The notes below the pieces were generated by a model. It made no database searches. It was given only the letters and a program-made list of their open reading frames with translations, and had not been told where the DNA came from. Below are positions 25,333 through 34,011 of a DNA stretch of 64,000 nt, one piece after another. Each line of letters starts with the position of its first letter. Within the stretch, counting starts at the first letter, position 1. The translations under genes and the position numbers were made by a program. The stretch comes from Qingshengfaniella alkalisoli (GTDB taxonomy: Bacteria; Pseudomonadota; Alphaproteobacteria; Rhodobacterales; Rhodobacteraceae), in the NCBI RefSeq assembly GCF_007855645.1, contig NZ_CP042261.1, positions 2,127,501 to 2,191,500 on the forward strand, given 5' to 3'.

Positions 25333-25512
25333 TCAAAAATCCCAGTTGCGAAGGATATCGCCGGTGTGTTTGTCGACCAGTATCGCGCGCTCTATCTTGT
25401 CAGTTTCCTGGCGCCAGCTTGTCAACTGCGCTTCTGCTTCGACTGCGGTTGCCACCTCGGCTTCACGGAAAACTTGGCGCGATCCATCGAGCGCAAATAT
25501 TGCGTAGGTCAT
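25333..25512 (-). CDS. Small hypothetical protein, 59 residues
   Basis: Not recognised. The minus strand encodes MTYAIFALDGSRQVFREAEV, an Ala/Glu helix, then WRQETDKIERAILVDKHTGD and a final ILRNWDF. It looks like a compact beta-alpha-beta mini-domain: balanced composition, no repeats. Its last codon touches the last codon of idi. The hydrophobic/charged periodicity makes a chance frame unlikely. Confidence 0.6.
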   Translation of the reverse strand: MTYAIFALDGSRQVFREAEVATAVEAEAQLTSWRQETDKIERAILVDKHTGDILRNWDF

Positions 25513-25624
25513 CGTAATGCCGCGAGAAAAATGTTTCAGACAATAGCTATAAAGTTCTGCCAGATAATTCGGGCAAGATCATGGCACCCCCTTACGCTGT
25601 AAACGCGGCGTTAGAAACGAAGAA

Positions 25625-25644
25625 CCCCACGTAATTACGTGGGG
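25625..25644. terminator. Perfect 20-bp palindrome downstream of rlmN
   Basis: CCCCACGTAA and its exact inverse TTACGTGGGG are adjacent, about 30 bp after the rlmN stop. On the minus strand the stem is followed by TTCTTCG rather than a clean T run. It may act as a terminator or an RNA-end stabiliser for rlmN, or as a protein-binding palindrome. Confidence 0.5.
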
Positions 25645-25673
25645 TGACTTGTTAAGAATGCAGAGCTTTTGGC

Positions 25674-26849
25674 CTATCCGGCGGCGAGCCGAGGAGTTCG
25701 TGCCTTCTTCGCGCGTTCGCTGGCGGATTTCAACTGGCCGCAGGCGGCCATGATGTCCTCGCCGCGAGGGGTGCGGATGGGCGACGCGTAGCCTGCATTG
25801 TGGATGATATCGGCAAAGCGGTGGATACGGTTGTTCGAGGACCGCTTGTAGGGCGCACCCGGCCATTCGTTGAACGGGATCAGGTTCACCTTCGCGGGAA
25901 TGCCCTTGATCAGATCAATCAGGCGGTATGCGTCTTCGTCGCTGTCATTCACGCCGTCGAGCATGACGTATTCAAAGGTGATCCGTTCGGAGTTCGACAG
26001 TTTAGGGTAGGCGCGCAAGGCGTCCAGAAGTTCCGCGATGTTCCACTTCTTGTTGATCGGCACCAGCTTGTTGCGGGTCTCGTCTTCGGTTGCGTGGAAG
26101 CTGACAGCCAGAAGGCAGCCGATTTCTTCGGCGGTGCGCGCGATTTCCGGCACGACGCCAGAGGTAGACAGCGTGATGCGGCGTCGCGACAGGCTGATAC
26201 CTTCGGGGTCCATCGCGATCTTCATCGCGTCGCGGACGTTTTCAAAGTTGTAGAGCGGCTCACCCATGCCCATCAGGACGATGTTTGACAGAAGGCGCGT
26301 TTCGTCCTTGGGGTGGCGGCCCGGCTGTGGCCATTCACCCAGATCGTCACGGGCCAGCATGACCTGGCCGACAATTTCACCGGGGGTCAGGTTGCGGACC
26401 AGTCGCTGCGTGCCCGTATGGCAGAAGGAGCAGGTCAGCGTGCAGCCCACCTGGCTGCTGATGCACAGCGTACCGCGACCTTCTTCGGGGATGTAGACGG
26501 TTTCGACCTCATGCCCGCCCGCGATACGCACCAGATATTTGCGGGTGCCGTCATCGCTGATCTGACGGCTGACGATCTCGGGAATCTCGATCGTGAAGTT
26601 CGCGGAAAGCAGGGCGCGGTATGGCTTCGCCAGATTGGTCATCTGATTGAAGTCACGCACACCCTTCTGATAGACCCATTGCCAGACTTGATTGACCCGC
26701 ATTTTCGCCTGTTTTTCGGGCGTGCCGGCCTCAATCAGCGCGTCACGCAGTTGCGCGCGCGTCAGGCCGACGAGGTTGGTTTTGCCGTCCTCGGGCAATT
26801 TGCGTGGGATGGTCAGAACATCCTGCGTGATGGGTGCGCTGGCGGTCAT
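25674..26849 (-). CDS. rlmN: 23S rRNA A2503 / tRNA A37 C2-methyltransferase
   Basis: A 391-residue radical-SAM methyltransferase. The cluster motif CTLTCSFC binds the 4Fe-4[14 protein letters not shown] is the GEP motif, [16 protein letters not shown]-type segments follow, and a Cys in [10 protein letters not shown] near the C-terminus is the resolving/methyl-carrying residue. It modifies the peptidyl-transferase loop and some tRNAs, affecting accuracy. ATG 26849 (MTASAP) is chosen over one nine codons upstream. Confidence 0.97.
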   Translation of the reverse strand: MTASAPITQDVLTIPRKLPEDGKTNLVGLTRAQLRDALIEAGTPEKQAKMRVNQVWQWVYQKGVRDFNQMTNLAKPYRALLSANFTIEIPEIVSRQISDDGTRKYLVRIAGGHEVETVYIPEEGRGTLCISSQVGCTLTCSFCHTGTQRLVRNLTPGEIVGQVMLARDDLGEWPQPGRHPKDETRLLSNIVLMGMGEPLYNFENVRDAMKIAMDPEGISLSRRRITLSTSGVVPEIARTAEEIGCLLAVSFHATEDETRNKLVPINKKWNIAELLDALRAYPKLSNSERITFEYVMLDGVNDSDEDAYRLIDLIKGIPAKVNLIPFNEWPGAPYKRSSNNRIHRFADIIHNAGYASPIRTPRGEDIMAACGQLKSASERAKKARTPRLAAG

Positions 26850-26919
26850 TGGTCCGGACTCTCTTGGGTAAGCCACGTCCCATATAGCAATTCACAGCCC
26901 ATTTAAACAGGTAAGTTGC

Positions 26920-27363
26920 CTAGCTTGCCCCAGTTACGGGACGTTCACCCAGTTTTTCGCAAAACCGAAGCAGGTAGCCATCGGGGTCTGCTACCATGAA
27001 CTGCCGCTGACCGGTTTCATACGTTCCGAAGCGATACCAGCGTTCTTCGACCGGAAGAAACAGGTCAACTCCTCGACTTTCCAGCCGGTCAAGGATGGGG
27101 TCTATCTGGCCGACCGTAATCTGAAGGTTCAGGCCACGGCCAAGCGGAAACTCATCCAACAGCTCCGGCTGAAATGTCCGGCCAAGCCCGATCTGATCGA
27201 TCATCAGCGCTGCGCTCCCGAACTCTAGAAACGCAAAGCCTTCATCGCGACGACTGTAGCGTACCGAGAAGCCAAGCACCTCCTGGTAGAAGGTCAGGCT
27301 TTTGCCGAAGTCGCGTATGGCGAATTCAGGAACGATAGCGTTTGTTGCACCTGAATTCACCAT
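26920..27363 (-). CDS. VOC-family (bleomycin-resistance-like) protein
   Basis: A 147-residue protein with two beta-alpha-beta-beta-beta modules. VPEFAIRDFGKSLTFYQEVLGF opens the first, FLEFGSAALMIDQ follows, and QRQFMVADPDGYLLRFCEKLG closes the second, as in bleomycin-binding proteins. It may bind a drug or be an orphan dioxygenase-like protein. ATG 27363 follows the IalB-like gene by 13 bp, so they form an operon. Confidence 0.85.
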   Translation of the reverse strand: MVNSGATNAIVPEFAIRDFGKSLTFYQEVLGFSVRYSRRDEGFAFLEFGSAALMIDQIGLGRTFQPELLDEFPLGRGLNLQITVGQIDPILDRLESRGVDLFLPVEERWYRFGTYETGQRQFMVADPDGYLLRFCEKLGERPVTGAS

Positions 27364-27376
27364 AAGTCGTCCAGCC

Positions 27377-27901
27377 CTAGCTGGAGCAGCGTTTCTGCGC
27401 GTCATCGAACGCAGCGGTGAAGCCCATCAGCGAGAACGTATCGGTGGTTTTCGTGCCGCGTGATGAATTTCCGACAACCACAGCATCCGCGCCACGTTTC
27501 ATTGCGGCGGCGATTTGCTGGTCGTCGTCCGGCGATGCGGCCCATGCCATGTCGCCATCGGTGAACAACTCGAAATTGCTGCCGCCGACCTCGACGGATA
27601 CCGTTGAGCCTTCGGCGAAAGGATAGCCGCCCATGAACGAAACTTCCCCACCCGATTGTCCGGGCCAGAAGGAAACGAACATATAGATGTCGCCCCGGTT
27701 CACAGCGACGACACGTCCGTTTTTCGTGTTCACGGTTTCTTTGGGTGCCGAAACGACCCAGCACTGTTTGGGGTCGTCTTCAACGAAGATCGACCAATCG
27801 GTCTGGGCCGCTACGCGGTTCGAGGATTCCTGTGCGATTGCAGGGGCACTGAAGATGGCGGTGAGTGCTGCCCCTATGGCGATCGACTTGCTGAAGTTCA
27901 T
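27377..27901 (-). CDS. IalB-family (invasion-associated locus B) secreted protein
   Basis: A 174-residue exported protein. The signal peptide ends at SAPAIAQ; TDWSIFVEDDPKQCWVVSAPKET and the closing FTAAFDDAQKRC carry the two conserved Cys of the IalB domain. Common in alphaproteobacteria; involved in erythrocyte entry in Bartonella, function elsewhere unknown. ATG 27901 (MNFSKS) is preferred to one three codons upstream. Confidence 0.85.
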   Translation of the reverse strand: MNFSKSIAIGAALTAIFSAPAIAQESSNRVAAQTDWSIFVEDDPKQCWVVSAPKETVNTKNGRVVAVNRGDIYMFVSFWPGQSGGEVSFMGGYPFAEGSTVSVEVGGSNFELFTDGDMAWAASPDDDQQIAAAMKRGADAVVVGNSSRGTKTTDTFSLMGFTAAFDDAQKRCSS

Positions 27902-28040
27902 TGGCACCAAGCCTCCGGAAAACTGTCTCTTGCACCGCCGAGCCCTGCCGGCTTCTGATCTGGCGGTGCTTTGCCTCTTGATGCGCGCAGTGTAGCGTGA
28001 AACTTCAAGCGGGGAAAAGGGTAACAGGTGGAATTTCCGT

Positions 28041-29045
28041 ATGAACGGCGTAAATGATGGCTCTGTTCCGCTCGTCGAAGTCTGGCGAGGGGCATTTCTT
28101 GAATCGGTGCATCGCGGCCATGCGGTGATTTGCGACGAATTTGGTCAGATAGTCGATAGCTGGGGCAACCCCGATGCAGTGATTCTTCCGCGGTCGTCCT
28201 GCAAGATGATCCAGGCCTTGCCTCTGGTTGAAAGCGGAGCGGCGCGGAAATATGGGCTTGGCAGTGAACATCTGGCTCTGGCGTGCGCGTCACACGAGGG
28301 CGCGGCGATTCATACTGAACGTGTCACACGCTGGCTGCATGATTTGGGCAAGGATGTTCAGGCGCTCCGTTGCGGGCCGCAAATGCCCGCTGATCGGGAG
28401 GCGAAGAAGGCGCTGATTTGTGGCGGGCATGACCCCGATGACCGATTTAACAACTGCTCAGGCAAGCATTGCGGTTTTGTGACGCTCGCGGATCATTTGG
28501 ATGCCGATGGCGATTACAATGAAGCATCGCATCCTGTGCAGGTCGCCATTCGGCAAGCATTTGAGGACGTAACTGGCGAGGCGAGCCCCGGCTTTGCAGT
28601 TGACGGCTGTTCTGCTCCGAACTTTGCAACCACGATGCTTGGATTGGCACGCGCCATGGCCAGTTTCGCAGCGCCCGGTGATGGCATCAGGGGGGAGGCT
28701 CAGCGCGATCTTGTGTCCGCGATGCGCCGTCATCCCGACCTGATTGCGGGTGAGGGCCGAGCATGCACCGAGCTTATCCGTGCGGGCCACCGCCGCTTCG
28801 TGGTGAAAACCGGTGCAGATGGCGTCTACACCGGAATTCTGCCAGACCAGAAGTTGGGGATTGCCATCAAGATCGAAGATGGTGCGTCACGTGGATCAGA
28901 GGCCGTGATCGCCGCACTTCTGGCCCGTACCGGCTCTGTGGACCGTGATCATCCAGCAGTGCGGGCGCGGCTCAATCGACCAATCCTGACACGTCTTGGT
29001 GCGCAGACCGGGGAATTGTGTCCCGTAGAAGGTCTGTTGAGCTAG
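28041..29045 (+). CDS. L-asparaginase II (rhizobial ReAII type)
   Basis: A 334-residue enzyme of the PF06089 family, unrelated in fold to E. coli asparaginases. Conserved: SCKMIQALPLVESGAA, LACASHEGAAIHTERV, NNCSGKHCGFV with Ser-Gly-Lys, DGCSAPNFATTML and KTGADGVYTGI. It releases ammonia from asparagine. Single gene, divergent from the IalB operon. Confidence 0.93.
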   Translation: MNGVNDGSVPLVEVWRGAFLESVHRGHAVICDEFGQIVDSWGNPDAVILPRSSCKMIQALPLVESGAARKYGLGSEHLALACASHEGAAIHTERVTRWLHDLGKDVQALRCGPQMPADREAKKALICGGHDPDDRFNNCSGKHCGFVTLADHLDADGDYNEASHPVQVAIRQAFEDVTGEASPGFAVDGCSAPNFATTMLGLARAMASFAAPGDGIRGEAQRDLVSAMRRHPDLIAGEGRACTELIRAGHRRFVVKTGADGVYTGILPDQKLGIAIKIEDGASRGSEAVIAALLARTGSVDRDHPAVRARLNRPILTRLGAQTGELCPVEGLLS

Positions 29046-29047
29046 GA

Positions 29048-29122
29048 TCAAACGATCCCTGCAAGCGAAAGAACTGCGATGATTACAACGATCACACCGA
29101 TGATGTAGAAAATACTATGCAT
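29048..29122 (-). CDS. 24-residue single-helix membrane protein
   Basis: The minus strand encodes MHSIFYIIGVIVVIIAVLSL followed by AGIV and stop: one perfect transmembrane helix with a short polar start. GGAG and GAGG precede the ATG at 29122, and a GGAAC-N16-GGTT promoter sits about 30 bp further upstream. Short hydrophobic genes of this kind are usually missed by gene finders. Function unknown; a stress-induced membrane small protein is the simplest reading. Confidence 0.65.
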   Translation of the reverse strand: MHSIFYIIGVIVVIIAVLSLAGIV

Positions 29123-29152
29123 GTCCTCGTCTCCAATTGTGGTCGAGGGATA

Positions 29153-29177
29153 AACCGTTGGCCGTCTCGATGGTTCC
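29153..29177 (-). promoter_or_regulatory. EcfG-type stress promoter upstream of the 24-residue gene
   Basis: On the minus strand GGAAC (29177-29173), a 16-bp spacer and GGTT (29156-29153) match the alphaproteobacterial EcfG consensus GGAAC-N16/17-CGTT with one change. The start codon is 30 bases downstream, the same distance as at the dps promoter. Confidence 0.55.
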
Positions 29178-29198
29178 ACGGATCAGGACATGCGGGCG

Positions 29199-29213
29199 TT
29201 AAGCTCTGTTTCA
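29199..29213 (+). promoter_or_regulatory. Possible CtrA site upstream of motB
   Basis: TTAA-N7-TTCA, one base from the CtrA consensus TTAA-N7-TTAA, 46 bp before the motB start. A single match of this quality is weak on its own. Confidence 0.3.
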
Positions 29214-29258
29214 CTCCTAGACCTTATCGCTGAATGCGGGTGGATCGTGAGGTGTGAT

Positions 29259-30095
29259 ATGAGCGAGCAGTCGCTTCCGCAGATTATTGTGAAACGTAAA
29301 CGCGTTAAGGGCGGCGACGCCCATCACGGCGGTGCATGGAAAGTAGCCTATGCCGATTTCGTAACGGCGATGATGGCGTTCTTTCTTTTGATGTGGCTGC
29401 TGAATGCGACAACGGAAAAGCAACGCAAGGGGTTGGCGGACTACTTCTCGCCGACGATCAGTTTCAGCCAACTGTCCAATGGGGGGGACGGCACGTTTTG
29501 GGGCGAGAGCGTGTTTTCCGAGGATACACTTGTTCAGAACGGCCAGGGCGCTTCGATGCTGCATCCCAGCCAGTTGCAGCAGGCGCGCGGTGATGTCGGG
29601 GTCAAACAGGGTCGCGGCGATCAGGCACGCGGTGACGTTGAAAAGCTGCTGGAGACACTTATGGCACGCGGTGGCGAAGCGATGTCGACGCTTTTGCAAC
29701 AGCGACATGTTATCAGCCGGCTGAGCGATGAAGGGCTGGTGATCGACATATTCTCGCAGCCGGACGGGTTGCTGTTCGATCCCGAAACGGCCAAACCCAC
29801 GCCCCTGCTCTCGTCCACGCTGGGCACTGTGGCCGAGGTGCTGGAACTGGTTTCCAACGAGGTCGCAGTGAATGCCTATCTCCCGTCGGAACCCGTTGTC
29901 CGGGTCGGGCGTGATGCATGGAAGCTGTCCGGAGATCGAGCCGATGTTGCACGGCGCGTCATGGAACGGCGCGGGCTCCCGTCCGACCGCTTGGCCCGTA
30001 TCAGCGGTTTCGCAGACCGCAAGCCGATAGATCGTGATCCGATGGCCCTGCGCAATGAGCGCGTCGAGATTGTTGTCTTGCGTTCAGCTATCTGA
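29259..30095 (+). CDS. motB: Flagellar motor stator protein MotB
   Basis: A 278-residue stator subunit. A basic cytoplasmic start (IVKRKRVKGG) is followed by one membrane helix, AYADFVTAMMAFFLLMWLL, whose Asp (ADF) conducts protons. The periplasmic OmpA-like peptidoglycan-binding domain includes AWKLSGDRADVARRVMERRGL and ISGFADRKPI. ATG 29259 is chosen because the upstream codons are not MotB-like. No motA is in the window. It opens the flagellar cluster. Confidence 0.93.
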   Translation: MSEQSLPQIIVKRKRVKGGDAHHGGAWKVAYADFVTAMMAFFLLMWLLNATTEKQRKGLADYFSPTISFSQLSNGGDGTFWGESVFSEDTLVQNGQGASMLHPSQLQQARGDVGVKQGRGDQARGDVEKLLETLMARGGEAMSTLLQQRHVISRLSDEGLVIDIFSQPDGLLFDPETAKPTPLLSSTLGTVAEVLELVSNEVAVNAYLPSEPVVRVGRDAWKLSGDRADVARRVMERRGLPSDRLARISGFADRKPIDRDPMALRNERVEIVVLRSAI

Positions 30096-30135
30096 ACCTG
30101 ACGAAACTATAGTGAAATACGCGCAATTTTAGATG

Positions 30136-30150
30136 TTAGCCCGCCGTTAA
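30136..30150 (+). promoter_or_regulatory. Possible CtrA site upstream of flgE
   Basis: TTAG-CCCGCCG-TTAA, one base from the CtrA full site, lies 57 bp before the hook gene. CtrA activates flagellar genes in many Rhodobacterales. Confidence 0.4.
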
Positions 30151-30206
30151 ACCCGCACCTGTAACGCTTTACGTGAACAGAGCCGTTGAAGCAGAAAGGC
30201 GCAAAA

Positions 30207-31517
30207 ATGACGATATCATCTTCCATGAATGCGGGTGTCATGGGGCTGACGGCCAATGCCAACAAGCTTGGTGTCATTTCCGACAACATCGCGAATAGTT
30301 CGACCTACGGCTATAAGCGGGCACATGCTGATTTCAATTCCATGGTCGTATCTGGTGGTGGAGGCACCTATTCTGCCGGCGGCGTCAGCTTCAGTTCGTC
30401 CCGTTCGATCGCAGACCGTGGATCATTGATTCCGACCAGCAACTCCACGGATTTGGCCATAGCAGGGCGGGGAATGCTTCCCGTGACCACGTCTGCCGCC
30501 GTTGGCGCAGGTGGCGATACTCCGATGATGCTGACAACCACGGGGTCTTTCAGCGCCGATGCCGAAGGCTATCTGCGGACCGATTCCGGTCTCGTTCTGA
30601 TGGGTTGGCCAGCGAACCCCGATGGAACCATCCCCAACTATCCCCGTGACACGGCAACAGCGCTGGAACCTATCCGCGTCAATCTGAACGAAATGGCTGG
30701 TCGCCCGACGACGACGATGGAATTTGGTGTAAACCTGCCTGCGACCAGCACGAAGTTCGGGGCAACGCCGGCGAATGAAACCGTCTCGCTGGAATACTTC
30801 GACAACCTTGGCTCGGCGGAAAACCTGAACGTCACCTTCGTCCCGCAGCCTCCGGCGACGGCTGGCGGGCCGGAGAATATCTGGACCATGCAGATCACTG
30901 ATTCCGCCTCTGGCGGTGCGCTGGTGGCGGAAGTCGCAATGACCTTCAACGATGATCGTACTACAGGCGGAACGCTGGCTTCCGTGGTGCCAACCGGCGC
31001 TGCAACCGATAGCTATGATCCTGCTACCGGAGAGTTGAATATTACGGTTGATGGTGGCCCGATTACAATCAACATCGGCAAGCCGGGCGAGGCTGGCGGA
31101 TTCTCGCAACTGTCGGACACGTTTGCCCCTGCCACCGTTGAAAAGGACGGCTCTTCTGTCGCCTCCATGAGCGGGCTTGAAGTTGACGAGGGTGGCTTAC
31201 TTCATGCGATCTACGACAACGGCGAAACACGCGCCATGTACCAGATACCTGTGGCGGATGTTCCAAACCCCAACGGCCTGACAGCGCTGGACAATCAGTC
31301 ATATCAGATTTCGCGTGAAAGCGGCGCATTCTACCTGTGGTCTGCAGGTGACGGCCCGACAGGATCGATTGCCGGATATGCCCGGGAGGAGTCCACCAGT
31401 GACGTGGCGCATGAGTTGACGGAATTGATCCGCACGCAGCGCGCTTATTCCTCCAACGCGAAAGTCATCCAGACAGTTGACGAGATGTTGCAGGAAACCA
31501 CGACGATCAAACGCTGA
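30207..31517 (+). CDS. flgE: Flagellar hook protein FlgE
   Basis: A 436-residue axial protein. The N-terminal D0 helix is SSMNAGVMGLTANANKLGVISDNIANSSTYGYKR, the Flg_bb_rod pattern, with the C-terminal partner helix ELTELIRTQRAYSSNAKVIQTVDEML. The centre is a beta-rich hook domain with low-complexity Thr/Gly/Ala. It polymerises into the universal joint outside the basal body. First gene of flgE-flgK-flgL-flgI. Confidence 0.93.
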   Translation: MTISSSMNAGVMGLTANANKLGVISDNIANSSTYGYKRAHADFNSMVVSGGGGTYSAGGVSFSSSRSIADRGSLIPTSNSTDLAIAGRGMLPVTTSAAVGAGGDTPMMLTTTGSFSADAEGYLRTDSGLVLMGWPANPDGTIPNYPRDTATALEPIRVNLNEMAGRPTTTMEFGVNLPATSTKFGATPANETVSLEYFDNLGSAENLNVTFVPQPPATAGGPENIWTMQITDSASGGALVAEVAMTFNDDRTTGGTLASVVPTGAATDSYDPATGELNITVDGGPITINIGKPGEAGGFSQLSDTFAPATVEKDGSSVASMSGLEVDEGGLLHAIYDNGETRAMYQIPVADVPNPNGLTALDNQSYQISRESGAFYLWSAGDGPTGSIAGYAREESTSDVAHELTELIRTQRAYSSNAKVIQTVDEMLQETTTIKR

Positions 31518-31543
31518 TCTTCGACCAGTAAGGAGCAGCGCCC

Positions 31544-33001
31544 ATGTCATTAAATTCAGCCATGATCCAAGCCCTGTCCGGGCTTCAGGCGATGAGCCGA
31601 TCTGCCGGCGTCGTTTCGAACAACCTGGCCAATGCACTGACTGAAGGGTACGGGCGGCAGGAAGTAGAACTGACCGCTCGTTCAACGGGCGGTCAGGGAA
31701 GTGGCGTTACGGTTTCCTCAATTCAGCGTCTTGTGGACCAAGTCGTGATTAATGACCGGCGTTTGGCTGATGGAGCTGTGGCAGATTCGTCGGTGCGCTC
31801 GGCGTTTCTTGAGACGATTTCGGCAGTCCTTGGTGAGCCAGGTAGCGGGTCTAGTTTGACCGATCTGATGGGTGCGCTGGGGGCATCATTGATCGAAGCG
31901 GCGGCGCGGCCTGAGTCCGATGCAGCGCTTGGCCATGTAGTGACCGCATTCAGCGACGTAGTCGCGGTCCTGAACGACGCCTCCGATCAGGTGGAGCGGC
32001 AACGCACCGATGCGGACAGATCCATCGCGAAAGGCGTAGAGACGCTGAATTTATCATTGCAGATGGTCGATGATCTGAACTCGCAAATCGCGCGATTGCA
32101 GGCGGGTGGTAACGATGCGAATGCCCTGATCGATCAGCGGCAGGTTCTGATCGACCGCATTTCCGAAATCGTGCCGGTAAAACAGGTCGAACGTGACACA
32201 GGTGCCATCGCTTTGATGACCCAGAACGGGGCTATTCTGCTTGACGCTGAGCCTGCCGAGATCGGTTTCAGTCAGTCCTCGCTCGTGACGGCGCATATGA
32301 CCTATGAGGGTGGAACGCTGTCCGGACTGACGATCAAGGGCACTGCGATTGATCTGACGCGCGATAACCATGCCTTGTCCGGGGGCGCGCTGGGTGGTCA
32401 TCTTTCTGTGCGCGACGAACTGGGCGTAGCCGTTCAGTCCGAACTGGACGCATTCGCGCGGGACCTAGTTGAGCGGCTTTCCGATCCGGCAGTGGACGCG
32501 ACATTGCCGACCGGCGCCCCGGGATTGCTGACTGACGGTGGCGGTGTATTCGATCCGCTGGATGAAGCCGGATTGGCCGGGCGTCTATCCTTGAACCCGT
32601 TTGTCGACCCGCTTGCAGGAGGAGAGGTCTGGCGTATCCGGGCGGGACTTGGCGCGGCGACACCAGGCGATTCAGGGCAATCTGCGCTTCTGGATCGATT
32701 ATCCTCTGCACTCGACACGCAAGTGGCTCCGGGTTCGGGCAGCTACAGTCATCAACCCATGACGGCCTCGCAGCATGCGACAGAGTTGTTGTCGTCCGTT
32801 GGTATGCAAACCCAGCGCGTTGAAGCAGATCTCGCGCACCGACAAGCCCGACTTGATGTGCTGTCTGATCAGGAACTTGCTACCGGTGTGGACAGCGACG
32901 TCGAGATGCAGCGCCTGTTGGTGATTGAGCGCGCCTATGCCGCGAATGCGCGTGTGATCGAAACTGTCGAGCAGATGTTCGACTCTCTGCTGAGGATCTA
33001 G
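31544..33001 (+). CDS. flgK: Flagellar hook-associated protein 1 FlgK
   Basis: A 485-residue hook-filament junction protein. N-terminal ALSGLQAMSRSAGVVSNNLANALTEGYGRQEV and C-terminal VDSDVEMQRLLVIERAYAANARVIETVEQMFDSLLRI are the paired coiled-coil D0 helices of HAP1. GGALGGHLSVRDE and ELDAFARDLVERL in the middle are also typical. A 26-bp gap after flgE contains AAGGAG. Confidence 0.94.
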   Translation: MSLNSAMIQALSGLQAMSRSAGVVSNNLANALTEGYGRQEVELTARSTGGQGSGVTVSSIQRLVDQVVINDRRLADGAVADSSVRSAFLETISAVLGEPGSGSSLTDLMGALGASLIEAAARPESDAALGHVVTAFSDVVAVLNDASDQVERQRTDADRSIAKGVETLNLSLQMVDDLNSQIARLQAGGNDANALIDQRQVLIDRISEIVPVKQVERDTGAIALMTQNGAILLDAEPAEIGFSQSSLVTAHMTYEGGTLSGLTIKGTAIDLTRDNHALSGGALGGHLSVRDELGVAVQSELDAFARDLVERLSDPAVDATLPTGAPGLLTDGGGVFDPLDEAGLAGRLSLNPFVDPLAGGEVWRIRAGLGAATPGDSGQSALLDRLSSALDTQVAPGSGSYSHQPMTASQHATELLSSVGMQTQRVEADLAHRQARLDVLSDQELATGVDSDVEMQRLLVIERAYAANARVIETVEQMFDSLLRI

Positions 33002-33003
33002 AG

Positions 33004-34011
33004 ATGAGCATTTCAATTGGTGACTTGGCTCGTACAGTTGCGCTGACACGGCAAACGTCGGGGTTGAAGGTCGAACTGGACCGAAGCCTGATCGAGCTGA
33101 CCACCGGAACAACGTCGGATATTTCGAAGGCGGTAAAAGGTGATTTCACATCGCTTGCCGCGATTGATCGATCAATCACGATGTATTCGGCCTATGATTA
33201 TTCGAGTACGGAAGCGGCTCGTCTCGCTTCAGCTCAGCAGGATGCGTTGGATGATCTGCATGTGATGCTGCAATCGCGCGGCACTCAGTTGGCGGCCGCA
33301 GCCTCGGTTGGTATGGATTCGTCGGTCAAAGCGATTCTGTCAGAAACCCGGTCTGACTTCGACATGGCACTGTCGCGCCTGAATACCACGACCGGCGGGC
33401 GCGCGGCATTTGCAGGGGCGGATACGCAGGGCGCGGTGATGGTGTCGGCGGATGAGATCCTGACATCCTTGCGTACCGCAATAGGTCTTGCAGCAACGGC
33501 TGAGGATGTCATGGCTGAGGTTGATGCGTGGTTCGACGCACCCGGCGGCGGCTTTGAAACCGATGGATATCTTGGTTCGGCTGATGCGCTTTCGCCGATC
33601 AGGCTGGACGACAACCGAAGCGTGTCGCTCGATACGACCGCGTTGGACTCGGCGCTTCGCGATACATTGAAGGGATTTGCGGTGGGGTCACTTGTGCAGG
33701 ACGGGCTGCTGGAGTCCAATGATGCGGAGCAATCCAAGCTCGCGAAAATCGCGGGTGAGGAGATGATCGGGGCACAGGACGGCCTGGTCGCATTGCGGGC
33801 ATCTATCGGAACGTCGCAGGCAAAGATCGAATCCGCCACGGTTCGTAACGCCGTGCAGCTTAGCGCACTGACCCAAGCCCGGTCCGAGATCGTTGGCGTA
33901 GATCAATACGAGGCCGCCAACCGGCTGAGCGCTGTGCAGGCGCAGCTGGAAACCCTGTACACCGTCACCGCGCGCCTATCGCAGCTTAGCTTGGCAAAGG
34001 CACTCGGATGA
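33004..34011 (+). CDS. flgL: Flagellar hook-associated protein 3 FlgL
   Basis: A 335-residue flagellin-like junction protein. The N-terminal helix TRQTSGLKVELDRSLIELTTG, the central GGRAAFAGADTQGAVMVSADEIL with the flagellin-type D2/D3 block, and the C-terminal QYEAANRLSAVQAQLETLYTVTARLSQLSLAKAL fit FlgL. It starts 2 bp after flgK and overlaps flgI by 4 bp. Confidence 0.9.
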   Translation: MSISIGDLARTVALTRQTSGLKVELDRSLIELTTGTTSDISKAVKGDFTSLAAIDRSITMYSAYDYSSTEAARLASAQQDALDDLHVMLQSRGTQLAAAASVGMDSSVKAILSETRSDFDMALSRLNTTTGGRAAFAGADTQGAVMVSADEILTSLRTAIGLAATAEDVMAEVDAWFDAPGGGFETDGYLGSADALSPIRLDDNRSVSLDTTALDSALRDTLKGFAVGSLVQDGLLESNDAEQSKLAKIAGEEMIGAQDGLVALRASIGTSQAKIESATVRNAVQLSALTQARSEIVGVDQYEAANRLSAVQAQLETLYTVTARLSQLSLAKALG

